Below are positions 43,686-51,274 of a DNA stretch of 64,000 nucleotides, piece after piece (positions within the stretch are counted from its first letter, which is position 1; every line of letters starts with the position of its first letter). The stretch comes from Cohnella abietis. GTDB taxonomy: Bacteria > Bacillota > Bacilli > Paenibacillales > Paenibacillaceae. The translations under genes and the position numbers were made by a program. Location of the stretch: assembly GCF_004295585.1 (NCBI RefSeq), contig NZ_AP019400.1:3880001-3944000 (forward strand), written 5' to 3'. The notes under the pieces were generated by a model. That model was not told the origin of the DNA, made no database searches, and was given only the letters and a program-made list of their open reading frames with translations.

Positions 43686-44108
43686 ATGGATAAAAAACTC
43701 GTTTACTTCCTATGCACTGGTAATTCTTGTCGGAGTCAGATGGCTGATGGATTTATGACAGCGATAGGCGGACATCTCTATGAGGTGAAAAGCGCCGGCT
43801 TAGAAGCACATGGCCTCAATCCTCGCGCTGTTAAAGTAATGTCTGAGGCAGGCGTTGATATTTCCAACAACACCTCTAATGTCATTGATCCAGACCTATT
43901 AAATCGTGCTACATATGTCATAACCCTATGTGGTCATGCGGACGAGCACTGCCCTATTATCTCTAACCCCAATGTGACCAAATGGCACTGGGGCTTCGAA
44001 GATCCTGCTAAAGCGACAGGCACCGAGGAAGAAATTCTCAATCAATTCCGCGCCACTCGTGATGCCATCAAAGCTCGCGTTGAGAAGTTCGTTGTAAAGG
44101 GCGAATAA
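43686..44108 (+). CDS. arsC: Arsenate reductase ArsC (thioredoxin-coupled)
   Basis: The 140-residue enzyme belongs to the low-molecular-weight phosphatase-like ArsC class. The P-loop FLCTGNSCRSQMADG carries the nucleophilic Cys, and TLCGHADEHCP carries the two cysteines that relay the disulfide to thioredoxin. It reduces arsenate to arsenite for export by ArsB. AGAGGAG precedes the ATG. It ends the ars operon, immediately followed by a strong terminator. Confidence 0.94.
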   Translation: MDKKLVYFLCTGNSCRSQMADGFMTAIGGHLYEVKSAGLEAHGLNPRAVKVMSEAGVDISNNTSNVIDPDLLNRATYVITLCGHADEHCPIISNPNVTKWHWGFEDPAKATGTEEEILNQFRATRDAIKARVEKFVVKGE

Positions 44109-44153
44109 GAAATAAGCTATCCAAAGTGATAAACTTTTGGGTAGCTTATTTCT
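44108..44153 (+). terminator. Rho-independent terminator of the ars operon
   Basis: AGAAATAAGCTA pairs with TAGCTTATTTCT, and the inner part CC-AAAGT/ACTTT-GG extends the stem. It begins at the last base of the arsC stop codon. Confidence 0.85.
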
Positions 44154-44199
44154 ATTAGTCCTCTGGTGGCGGCTTACTGCTCCCAAGCTCCGGGCTTCC

Positions 44200-44545
44200 G
44201 ACCATTTAATCCGCTCGCAGCGGCAGCACTCCGACACCCGGTTTCCCACCATTTAGTACGCTCACAGCGGCTTGCAACACACCAAACCTCGCTTTTCCAG
44301 CATTTAGTACGCTCCCAGCGGCTTGTAACATACCAAACCTCGCTTTTCCAGCATTTAGTACGCTCCCAGCGGCTTGCAGCACAACAAACCTCGCCTTTCC
44401 ACCATTTAGTACGCTCCCAGCGGCTTGCAACACAACAAACCTCGCTTTTCCACCATTTAGTCCGCTCACAGCGGACTACAGCCCACCAAACCTAGCTTTT
44501 CCACCATTTAGTCTGCTTTCAGCGGCTTGCAGCACACCGCCACAT
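44200..44545. repeat. 51-bp tandem repeat array (about seven units)
   Basis: ATTTAG markers recur at 44251, 44302, 44353, 44404, 44455 and 44506, exactly 51 bp apart, with a diverged unit at 44204 (47 bp before). Each unit holds a small hairpin CCGCTCxCAGCGG-type core followed by CTTGCAACAC and AAACCTCGCTTTTCCACC. Because 51 is a multiple of three, open frames run through on both strands; I treat them as non-coding. Related units occur at 52771-52850. Confidence 0.85.
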
Positions 44546-44741
44546 ATCTATAATGACCAAGAAATGCTCCGCTTCACGAAACGCAGAATCCAAAATAATG
44601 GAAGAATAATCTTACCAATATTGGATTTTCCTGCTTATTAGTTTACAATATATGATACATTCCCTCTTAATCTACAAATTCATTTTCTCTTCTCTCAGAA
44701 TAAAAGATGGGTATATAAAAATCAGAATGAGGTGAATGCAA
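44546..44741. other. AT-rich gap before the stalk-domain gene
   Basis: Apart from the end of the repeat array and a GAGGTG ribosome site at 44729-44734, I see nothing specific in this stretch. Confidence 0.4.
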
Positions 44742-45497
44742 ATGAAAAAGTTATTTATTTCGTGTATAGCAACTGTTATTCTTCTTTCAACAATTGCAGT
44801 CGTATCCTATCCTGTTCAGGCATCTTCCGCTATTAAAACATTAATCTTCAAAGGTACATTATTCATTAATAATCATGCTGTTCAGACAAATCAAGAATCT
44901 CAATTACTTTCGTATAACAATAAAGTCTATATTCCTTTAAGAGATTTATCTGGTCAACTTGGATTGTCTGTCGGCTACGATTCCAAAAATCAATCCATTT
45001 ATATTGACCAACCCGTAGTTAAACTCACTAAATCCTCTATAAATAAAAAAGTTTCAAATGAGTATTTTGAACTTGGCATTTTTTCAGAAAAACGTATTTA
45101 TGCGGAGGGTGAGCCTATAAACATCTGGTCTCATTTATCTTACACTGGGCACCAATCTCTTGATATATTTCACGACGATCTCTTGATCAAGTATTTAATT
45201 AGAGATTCCGACGGTTTTGAAGCCTTTGACTTCACAGGGTTATCATTAGTTACAAGTACATTTAATGAAGGAGATGAATTTACAACAGCGATTTCCCCTA
45301 ATAAATTTACTTCCTACAATTTACAAAAAAACGAATTTCAAGATTTCAATGAATTCTTTCGTAAAATACCAAGACCAAGCATATTAACAAAAGGTAATTA
45401 CGTTATTACAGCATACGTTGATTATAGCCTTAGTACGGAATTTAATGTTGATAATAGAAGAAAAATGAGAGCTGATATAAATATAACGATTGAATAA
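44742..45497 (+). CDS. Secreted protein with copper-amine-oxidase-like stalk domain
   Basis: The product (about 251 residues) has a signal peptide (1-28, cleavage after VQA) and then a stalk domain of the copper amine oxidase N-terminal type, seen as LFINNHAVQTNQ, NNKVYIPLRDLSGQLG and SVGYDSKNQSIYI (about 40-95). Such domains are frequent in Paenibacillus secreted proteins and do not imply oxidase activity. The remaining 150 residues are beta-rich (EKRIYAEGEPINIWSHL) and may be a BsuPI-like or Ig-like module. The ATG at 44742 has GAGGTG at 7 nt, better than the ATG two codons upstream. It is monocistronic, with its own terminator. Confidence 0.78.
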   Translation: MKKLFISCIATVILLSTIAVVSYPVQASSAIKTLIFKGTLFINNHAVQTNQESQLLSYNNKVYIPLRDLSGQLGLSVGYDSKNQSIYIDQPVVKLTKSSINKKVSNEYFELGIFSEKRIYAEGEPINIWSHLSYTGHQSLDIFHDDLLIKYLIRDSDGFEAFDFTGLSLVTSTFNEGDEFTTAISPNKFTSYNLQKNEFQDFNEFFRKIPRPSILTKGNYVITAYVDYSLSTEFNVDNRRKMRADINITIE

Positions 45498-45512
45498 AAG
45501 TGTGACATTGTT

Positions 45513-45551
45513 AAAAAGAGGCTTGTCCGCCAATTGACAGGCCTCTTTTCA
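45513..45551 (+). terminator. Rho-independent terminator of the stalk-domain gene
   Basis: AAAAGAGGCTTGTC pairs with GACAGGCCTCTTTT (13 of 14) around CGCCAATT, followed by TTC. Confidence 0.9.
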
Positions 45552-45655
45552 TTACAAAAAGCAATTGTCATTCAGTCTCGATATCAATTTTCTAGATAAT
45601 CTAGCTCACACAGCTATATTATAATAATATTAAGTATTAATGCGCATCTCATCAT

Positions 45656-46372
45656 TCATTGATAATATCCAACTTGTAACTCTTTTTTCATTTGCTCTTT
45701 CATTCTATTAATCATATTTTCGATTTCCACACTCAAATTTTCTGATCCCAAGAATGGAATGCGATTCACTAATAAGAATTCAACACCATTTAAGTAACTC
45801 GACAACAACGATACTACCGATGATAACGTATCCTCTATTTGATCAGACAAATAGATCCTGTTTATTAGGAAATAATTATTTGCTTCCTCTATCTTAATCC
45901 AAGATTTTTGGATATCGATCATAGCAAGGTAATCATTTATTTCTTTGTGTAGTTCTTGACGGGGACTGCCGAATGTACTTCTCCATTTAGCTAAAAAATC
46001 TTGGATAACCTTTTCAAGTAAATTATAACTCCTTAACTTTTTTTCTATGTCTTCAAGTCCGTACTCATTGTAATCAGGCATTTTTTTAACTCCCATAAAA
46101 CTGCGAACATGTCCTTCGGCAATTAAAAATAAATCATATATTTTCATGTAAGCTTCATGCTTTTTGTTTGTATATAAATTGAAGTCCGCCATCTTTCGTT
46201 GTAAGTCAAATCTATTATTTTCAATCAGTAATTGCAAATCACTCTTGTGTTTTTCAAGTTTCTTATTAAAAAAACCATTAATATATGAATTAATAAAGAA
46301 TTTAGCAAACCCTCCCAGTATTAATAATGATAACGGAATTGATAATAAGAAAGTCCCCCAGTCAATGTTCAT
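45656..46372 (-). CDS. Membrane-anchored coiled-coil protein (238 aa), unknown
   Basis: An N-terminal helix (about 5-28) is followed by a long alpha-helical, charged cytoplasmic domain (KKLEKHKSDLQLLIENNRFDLQRK) without enzymatic motifs. This plan, one membrane segment plus a helical domain, is common among accessory-island proteins. It is encoded 32 bp downstream of the AlbA_2-type gene in the same orientation, in clearly AT-richer DNA, so the two are probably co-transcribed. A defence or signalling role is inference. The ATG at 46370-46372 lacks a strong ribosome site (GAGGGCTAAGTT). Confidence 0.65.
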   Translation of the reverse strand: MNIDWGTFLLSIPLSLLILGGFAKFFINSYINGFFNKKLEKHKSDLQLLIENNRFDLQRKMADFNLYTNKKHEAYMKIYDLFLIAEGHVRSFMGVKKMPDYNEYGLEDIEKKLRSYNLLEKVIQDFLAKWRSTFGSPRQELHKEINDYLAMIDIQKSWIKIEEANNYFLINRIYLSDQIEDTLSSVVSLLSSYLNGVEFLLVNRIPFLGSENLSVEIENMINRMKEQMKKELQVGYYQ

Positions 46373-46404
46373 AACTTAGCCCTCATTTCAAAAAATTAAG
46401 TTGT

Positions 46405-47187
46405 TTATGTTTCGATCAGTCTTTCAATTCTTTTCTTTTTATTTTCTATTATTCTCGCAATAAAACTATCATAACTTTCAATCGGATATGCTGCGTTAAG
46501 TACTTCTTCTGCTTCACCATGAACAGCTTCATATATCCTTTGACCAAGGTTAGTAAATGGACTATCTGAATAAATAATGTGATATTTCTTTATGTGTGAA
46601 TACAGTAATTTTAATTGCGCTAAATGGTCCTCCAGATTCATTTCGGAGTTAAAGGAGATCTTTGTTCCAATACGAGTATTTATTAATTTCTGAAGTTCTT
46701 CGTATAAGATCTCTTCTGAACTAGTCCCTCTTCTAACATATATAGCATTCCCTTTGATCCCGGAACCTGATTTTCTAGATATGAACGGTATATGCGTTTC
46801 CTTGTAGTCAACAATTAGCACTTGAAATTTTTTGCCTTGTAACAAAGAGAACTCTGATGCGGCATAAAAAAAGTCCAATATTGTATAATCTAATTCCGGA
46901 GTGAAATAATCTTTGATCCCCTTAACGATATTCGCTTTATCTAAAGCTACTTCTAGGCCCGCCGCTTCTAGAGAACCATCTTTTTCAGAAACACCAAATA
47001 CAATAATGCCTCCGCCGCTATTTGCCATTGCTAGTACATGCTTAGCAACCTTCGAAAAATCCGGCCACGACTCCTTGAAATCCAAGAAATTCTGTTCCCC
47101 GAAGTGGTTTTGTAATACAGAACGTAATCCATCTCTAGACGGACTTTCGAAGAACTTGGCTATATCTTCATTAAATGATTTTTTCAT
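46405..47187 (-). CDS. AlbA_2/Schlafen-type putative DNA-binding protein
   Basis: The 260-residue protein has an AlbA_2 domain in its first 165 residues: FLDFKESWPD, HVLAMANSGGGIIVFGVSE, and a later GNAIYVRRGTSSE segment, which is the classical order for bacterial Schlafen-like proteins. The C-terminal 90 residues are helical and not recognised. AlbA_2 proteins bind nucleic acid and occur in mobile elements and some phage-defence loci. GGAGG lies upstream of the ATG at 47185-47187. It is followed by the coiled-coil membrane gene and preceded by phage debris, so acquisition with a mobile element is likely. Confidence 0.8.
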   Translation of the reverse strand: MKKSFNEDIAKFFESPSRDGLRSVLQNHFGEQNFLDFKESWPDFSKVAKHVLAMANSGGGIIVFGVSEKDGSLEAAGLEVALDKANIVKGIKDYFTPELDYTILDFFYAASEFSLLQGKKFQVLIVDYKETHIPFISRKSGSGIKGNAIYVRRGTSSEEILYEELQKLINTRIGTKISFNSEMNLEDHLAQLKLLYSHIKKYHIIYSDSPFTNLGQRIYEAVHGEAEEVLNAAYPIESYDSFIARIIENKKKRIERLIET

Positions 47188-47358
47188 AATCAGCCTCCAA
47201 CTATTAGAAGATTACATATAGTGTTTGATCCCCTGATTGTAACACTCCCAATTGATGGAAGCATCACATGTTTTTTGCTTGGCGGTCTACGTAATCTCAT
47301 CTGATGCGCTATACCATAACCAAATACTCTATCATCTTTACATCCGCCTAGTGTTCCT

Positions 47359-47740
47359 TTACCCATGGCTTGCGTCTTGCCAGCTCTGTTCCGGATTATT
47401 TGCTTCTTGCAGCGAGGATAAATAGTAGATGAGAGCTTCTGTTGTTGTTGAGAAGCCCATTTGCCGCGCTTTGAGAATGATAATACGAACTGGCTTACCC
47501 TTCTTTATTTGTTCGAAAACACTCCGCGCCAGCTTTTCCTGTGATTTATTCAGCGTGAGAGGCACGATGTCCCCCGCTTTGGTTTTAATTCGAATGTATT
47601 CAAATCAAAAAGCCTCGAAGTAATCAAGGTTCCCCTTGAGTTTCTTCAAAGCTTTAGGATCATTTCTGTTTTCGGCTTTTAACTTCCGATTAATCTCTCA
47701 AGCGAAATCTCTTTAGCGAAGTCCCTCACATACCATCTAT
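47359..47740 (-). pseudogene. Decayed phage terminase large subunit (N-terminal remnant)
   Basis: Minus-strand reading gives, in pieces, the N-terminus of a phage terminase large subunit: FAKEIS in one frame, then after a frameshift EINRKLKAENRNDPKALK and NLDYFEAF, an in-frame TGA near 47608, then FEYIRIKTKAGDIVPLTLNKSQ and the ATPase start RIIILKARQMGFSTTTEAL. The frame ends at 47359 after ASHG, well short of a full protein. So there is at least one frameshift, one nonsense codon and a large 3' deletion. The 207-bp intact piece (47359-47565) should not be annotated as a gene. Confidence 0.8.
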
Positions 47741-47949
47741 TCTAACATCTGCCCATACGATATCCTGACATCCAAAAGTTTCTATTTTAGAAGGTTTAGA
47801 TATCTGTAACGTTACACCTTCTATTCATTACCATCAATTACTCATAAAACTATAACATCAGGCAAGGTAAATTTTCCTGATTAGTCCACATAATAACGCA
47901 ACGCAACATTCACTCATTAGTAACAATAGAAAAAGCACCTAATAGGGCG
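47741..47949. other. Gene-less AT-rich gap
   Basis: No reading frame, repeat or promoter that I can support; probably debris of the same prophage remnant. Confidence 0.4.
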
Positions 47950-48327
47950 CTACTCAACGATTCTCTTTATGGTATGTGCTTGCCGGTACGCCCAGAGAGG
48001 TAATACTATATCGTTTGATTTTAGTTCGTATTTATCTACTCGACCCTCTCGGTAAAGTTCCATTAAGAGTTCCAGTGTATAATCTTTTCGCTTGCCCTTG
48101 AATACTTCAAAATTAATTCTGTCGAAATTCACGCCCATTTCTGTAATTTCTGGTACGTGATAGCGCAGCACGTCGATTATCTTTTCTTTATGCTTTTTCT
48201 TACGATTGTTGGTGTGATGACTGTTGAAAAACCCCCGAAGCCATTCCCCTAACGTTGGTGCGACAACACCTGTTATTAATCCGCCGAGTGTTGCCGATAT
48301 GATTAACTCCATTATTCTATTGTTCAT
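47950..48327 (-). CDS. Hypothetical membrane-anchored protein (125 aa)
   Basis: One N-terminal helix (about 5-30, with APTLGEWL) is followed by a basic segment (NNRKKKHKEK) and a small helical cytoplasmic domain ending TIKRIVE. No family is recognised. AGGGGAGGG lies upstream of the ATG at 48325-48327. The 45 bases before this ribosome site are nearly the same as those before the next small gene, so the two were duplicated or are under common control. Confidence 0.65.
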   Translation of the reverse strand: MNNRIMELIISATLGGLITGVVAPTLGEWLRGFFNSHHTNNRKKKHKEKIIDVLRYHVPEITEMGVNFDRINFEVFKGKRKDYTLELLMELYREGRVDKYELKSNDIVLPLWAYRQAHTIKRIVE

Positions 48328-48330
48328 CTC

Positions 48331-48376
48331 TCACCCTCCCCTTCATCAAAATTCGACAAAAGGAAGGTTTTTCCTG
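48331..48376 (-). promoter_or_regulatory. Conserved leader, copy 1
   Basis: On the minus strand this reads GGAAAAACCTTCC, then TTTTGTCGAATTTTGATGAA and the ribosome site. The same string with few changes stands before the gene at 48425-48670. Confidence 0.6.
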
Positions 48377-48424
48377 CTTAATTTATTTCCAATAGCAACA
48401 CCCGAAAGTCCATGTAATTATCTA

Positions 48425-48670
48425 TTACTGTGTAATATTATCAACTTCATTCACCAATTGGTGCAATCCAAACCGATAAAACAGGTATCCACATAAAAGC
48501 GTGACTGCCATCATTAAAATTTTGAATAGTTCTCCCCTAATTCTTAACACTCCACCTATGACAATCAAAGCTAGTATTTCAGGTAGTAGTATGTAAATAA
48601 ATAAGATTTTTGCTATTAGCCACGCGCCACTCTGCATCATATTAGTAATTTCTTTAAATGCTTCATCCAT
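48425..48670 (-). CDS. Small two-helix membrane protein (81 aa)
   Basis: The 81-residue protein begins MDEAFKEITNMMQSG, an amphipathic helix, then has two hydrophobic segments (about 17-42 and 48-66). Topology resembles small phage or toxin-type membrane proteins such as holins, but it lacks the charged C-terminus typical of many holins. The ATG at 48668-48670 has GGGAGAGG 6 nt upstream; the longer open frame to 48799 runs through the conserved leader and is not coding there. Confidence 0.6.
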   Translation of the reverse strand: MDEAFKEITNMMQSGAWLIAKILFIYILLPEILALIVIGGVLRIRGELFKILMMAVTLLCGYLFYRFGLHQLVNEVDNITQ

Positions 48671-48673
48671 TAG

Positions 48674-48719
48674 TAACCTCTCCCTCTCTTCAAATTTCGA
48701 CAAAAGGAAGGATTTCCCT
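48674..48719 (-). promoter_or_regulatory. Conserved leader, copy 2
   Basis: On the minus strand this reads GGAAATCCTTCC, then TTTTGTCGAAATTTGAAGAG and the ribosome site, matching copy 1. Confidence 0.6.
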
Positions 48720-48845
48720 CTAATATGTTTGAAAAATGCTGGCAAGAGGATGGAGTACCTAATAATTGAAAGAAGAGTAATATACGAACATTCTAGCAAC
48801 CCGTTTGATTACCGACAATAATTTTGAAATGGCGAATATCAAACA

Positions 48846-49544
48846 TCAACGACCGAAGAGTTCAATTTGATCCAACAACTCATCCAGCAAGGCAACAGAA
48901 TGATCAGCATTCGACGCCATGTTCAGTATCTCTTCTGAGCTCTGAATATAAGGTGCTGCTTTAATCTCATCTCCACAGTTCTCAATGAGGAGTTGAATAT
49001 TACCCTGCAGCATTTCCAAATGAAACTGAAATCCAAAAACAGTGTTACCATATACAAATGCCTGGTTCTTGCAAGCACTACTTGAAGCTAACAATTCAGC
49101 ACCCTCAGGCAAATCGTAGGTTTCTCCATGCCAATGAAACACCAATGTCTCTTCTGGAAAATGTCGGAGGAGTGTCTTTCTCAAGCTAGACGAAGTCCAC
49201 TTAACGGTATACCAGCCAATTTCCTTCTGATCATTCGGGTAAACCTTCGCCCCCAATGCTTCCGCTATGAGTTGTGCGCCGAGGCAAATACCAATAACGA
49301 TTTTATTACTCCGAATGGCTTCTGCAATATAGCTTTTCTCTCCTACCAGCCAGGAATGCTTGGCTTCATCGTGAACACTCATCGGCCCTCCAAGAATTAC
49401 AAGCCAATCCCATGTGTCCATAGCCGGTAGCTCTTCTCCAGCAAATAGATGAGTTACTGAGCATGTATGTCCCTGCTTGACGGCCCAATTGGCTATTGCA
49501 CCTGGATTCTCAAAAGGCACATGCTGAGCAAATTGAATTCGCAT
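48846..49544 (-). CDS. Class I glutamine amidotransferase-like protein
   Basis: The product (about 232 residues) is a stand-alone class I GATase domain of the GuaA/YfeJ kind. The nucleophile elbow is GICLGAQLIAEALGA (Cys near residue 88), the catalytic His is in FQFHLEM, and VILGGPMSVHDE gives the oxyanion region. Such proteins hydrolyse glutamine or gamma-glutamyl compounds; the partner synthase, if any, is not nearby. The ATG at 49542-49544 has AGAAGGGGAAAGAGG upstream. It is monocistronic and divergent from a small zinc-ribbon gene. Confidence 0.88.
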   Translation of the reverse strand: MRIQFAQHVPFENPGAIANWAVKQGHTCSVTHLFAGEELPAMDTWDWLVILGGPMSVHDEAKHSWLVGEKSYIAEAIRSNKIVIGICLGAQLIAEALGAKVYPNDQKEIGWYTVKWTSSSLRKTLLRHFPEETLVFHWHGETYDLPEGAELLASSSACKNQAFVYGNTVFGFQFHLEMLQGNIQLLIENCGDEIKAAPYIQSSEEILNMASNADHSVALLDELLDQIELFGR

Positions 49545-49712
49545 TCCTCTTTCCCCTTCTGACACTATAATCTTGTTTTAAGGATATCTTTTCAGTTATA
49601 TCATAAAATAATGTGACCTTCCTATGCCCATACCAGAAGCCAATTTTGTTATTGAAACCTTCTACTTGAATGACCGTATTTATTAATATACCTAGAAAAG
49701 GGGATGATTTCC

Positions 49713-49913
49713 ATGAGATACTACGCTGGTGGTGCTCCGATAATCTGTCCTTGTTGCCAGTACGACAGATTTGATAAAGATTATAGACAGTTAAATACAA
49801 GTGGCGCGTCATTTTTCGGCTTTGACTGGGCGAACAAAAGCGCTGCCATCCTTGTTTGTCAAAGGTGTACTCATATCTCATGGTTTATGAAAGATCCATT
49901 AAAAGAAACTTAG
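49713..49913 (+). CDS. Small zinc-ribbon protein (66 aa)
   Basis: The 66-residue product has CPCC near residue 12 and CQRC near residue 49, a typical pair of zinc knuckles, with a polar Asn/Asp-rich middle. AAGGGG lies about 11 nt before the ATG at 49713; an ATG three codons earlier abuts the ribosome site and is less likely. Function unknown. The C-terminal ISWFMKDP suggests a short hydrophobic patch rather than a membrane helix. Confidence 0.65.
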   Translation: MRYYAGGAPIICPCCQYDRFDKDYRQLNTSGASFFGFDWANKSAAILVCQRCTHISWFMKDPLKET

Positions 49914-50300
49914 AAATCTAAAGGATAATGTCTTTAGCAATATCGTTTCCGCATCACGTCCTATTGATATCCGCAATGGAGGGGGATCGGGACTTAGGTT
50001 TGGACACCTACAACCTAAATCCCGCATCACCCCTCCTTAATTTTTGTTAAAAAGTAACTTTTATCCAATATAGAACGTATAACTAGTAACAAATTCTATT
50101 TGAGGTGATATCGTGTCCGGTTTCGGATTTTTTGGAATAGGACATTAGTGATCCGCAAAGATGGTGGTTCTTCGGGCAACCGTTATCGGAATTAGAAAAT
50201 TTTTTTACCACCTATTTAATCGCATACCTGATGCACAAAAATAGGGAGTTACGTGTTAGTCGTACTCCCTTGAACTTAATTTCCCATTCGGAATCATTGA
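49914..50300. other. Gene-poor gap with a long hairpin
   Basis: The only structure is the long stem-loop at 49978-50045. A possible 11-codon frame with a GAGGTGATATC ribosome site starts at GTG 50113 and ends at 50148; it is too short to annotate. Confidence 0.4.
49978..50045 (+). terminator. Very long stem-loop terminator
   Basis: GGAGGGG...GGGA-TTAGGTT (49978-50000) pairs with AACCTAA-TCCC...CCCCTCC (50012-50036) around an 11-nt loop, followed by TTAATTTTTG. It is about 65 bp beyond the zinc-ribbon gene. Confidence 0.6.
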
Positions 50301-51209
50301 CTACCATCTTGTTCGAACATATTGACCAATATTAGTAATAGCTTGCTGAGCCTCTGGAAGCATGTATGCCAAGTATTGAAAGACACTCCACATGTTCTCC
50401 CACACCTCTAGCGTAACCCCAACACCGGCTTCTCTCGCCCGCTCCGCAAACCTTGTACTATCACTTAATAATACTTCATGATCACCAACCTGGATAAATA
50501 AATCAGGAAGATCCTCCAAATTCAACAATAATGGAGATAACAAAGGTATTTGTCCGGAGTGGCTGCCTAAATATACATCCAATATCCGCTTGTTCCCCTC
50601 TTGGCTTCCGGTAGGATCAAGCTCTGCACGACTCAAATAGGATTCACCATCTAGATGAACGAGATCAGTATGCGGTGAAAGAAGAAAAGCACCTGCAGGA
50701 AGTGTGCCACCCTTATCCCGCAACGAAATCAATGTCATAAGAGCAAGACTGCCCCCTACAGAATCTCCACCGAGCACGATATCTTGAGCTGAGTATCCGT
50801 TAGCAAGCAACCATTCGTATGCACTTAAGCAATCGTCATTAGCTGCGGGGTAAGTATACTCTGGGGCAAGACGATATTCGATGATTAATACTTTTACTCC
50901 ACTGGATTTAGAAATTCTTGAGGTTAAATCGCGGTAAAAATCACACGTACCAGAAATAAAGCCGCCGCCATGAAAATAGAGAATCACTTTCTTGTCATTT
51001 TTGGATTCAGAAGCGATAGGAATGATCCACTCACCGTCTAAATGACCTATTGTAACCTTTTGAATGTTAACATCGGAATGCAGGGGCAGTTGATCTTCGG
51101 ACTTCGCCATCTTTTGCCGGATTTGTTCTACTGTTTGGTTTTCGTTACGATTTGTCTGCTTTAAGTAGTCTTTAATCGCTTTAAGCTGTTCGATACTTGT
51201 GCTTTCCAA
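50301..51209 (-). CDS. HSL-family alpha/beta hydrolase, catalytic His replaced
   Basis: The 302-residue protein is a hormone-sensitive-lipase-type hydrolase: FHGGGFISG is the oxyanion-hole HGGG block, GGDSVGG the nucleophile elbow with its Ser, and VGDHEVLLSDS holds the acid Asp. The catalytic His normally follows in a motif like WxxMWHVF; here the codon reads AGT, giving MWSVFQYLA, so the triad appears broken. Either another His serves or the protein is inactive as an esterase. It is preceded by a MerR-type promoter (51242-51273) and the merR gene, so it is probably the target of that regulator. GGAGGGATTAG lies just upstream of the ATG at 51209. Confidence 0.85.
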   Translation of the reverse strand: MESTSIEQLKAIKDYLKQTNRNENQTVEQIRQKMAKSEDQLPLHSDVNIQKVTIGHLDGEWIIPIASESKNDKKVILYFHGGGFISGTCDFYRDLTSRISKSSGVKVLIIEYRLAPEYTYPAANDDCLSAYEWLLANGYSAQDIVLGGDSVGGSLALMTLISLRDKGGTLPAGAFLLSPHTDLVHLDGESYLSRAELDPTGSQEGNKRILDVYLGSHSGQIPLLSPLLLNLEDLPDLFIQVGDHEVLLSDSTRFAERAREAGVGVTLEVWENMWSVFQYLAYMLPEAQQAITNIGQYVRTRW

Positions 51210-51241
51210 TCTAATCCCTCCCTACTGGGTTTAATATCCTT

Positions 51242-51273
51242 ACTTTAATTCCTGTAGTAGGGTACAGGGTCAA
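51242..51273 (-). promoter_or_regulatory. MerR-type promoter with long spacer and dyad
   Basis: On the minus strand TTGACC (51268-51273) and TAAAGT (51242-51247) are 20 bp apart. The spacer holds the dyad CCTGTA-N6-TACAGG (51251-51268). A spacer of 19-20 bp with a central dyad is the hallmark of promoters twisted open by MerR-family activators. Confidence 0.8.
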
Positions 51274-51274
51274 G

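Noticed and set aside
44166..44495. Frames of 109 and 87 codons through the 51-bp array, with a 17-residue repeat on the minus strand
   Set aside because: A 51-bp period keeps all phases open; no ribosome site, no start context, and related units elsewhere are non-coding.
44200..44545. CRISPR array
   Set aside because: The units are directly joined with no unique spacers, and no cas gene is in the window.
48671..48799. 43-codon N-terminal extension of the 81-residue membrane protein
   Set aside because: It runs through the conserved leader and its ribosome site.
50113..50148. 11-codon frame with a GAGGTGATATC site (MSGFGFFGIGH)
   Set aside because: Too short to support; might be the start of a small Gly/Phe spore protein that was lost, but nothing continues in frame.
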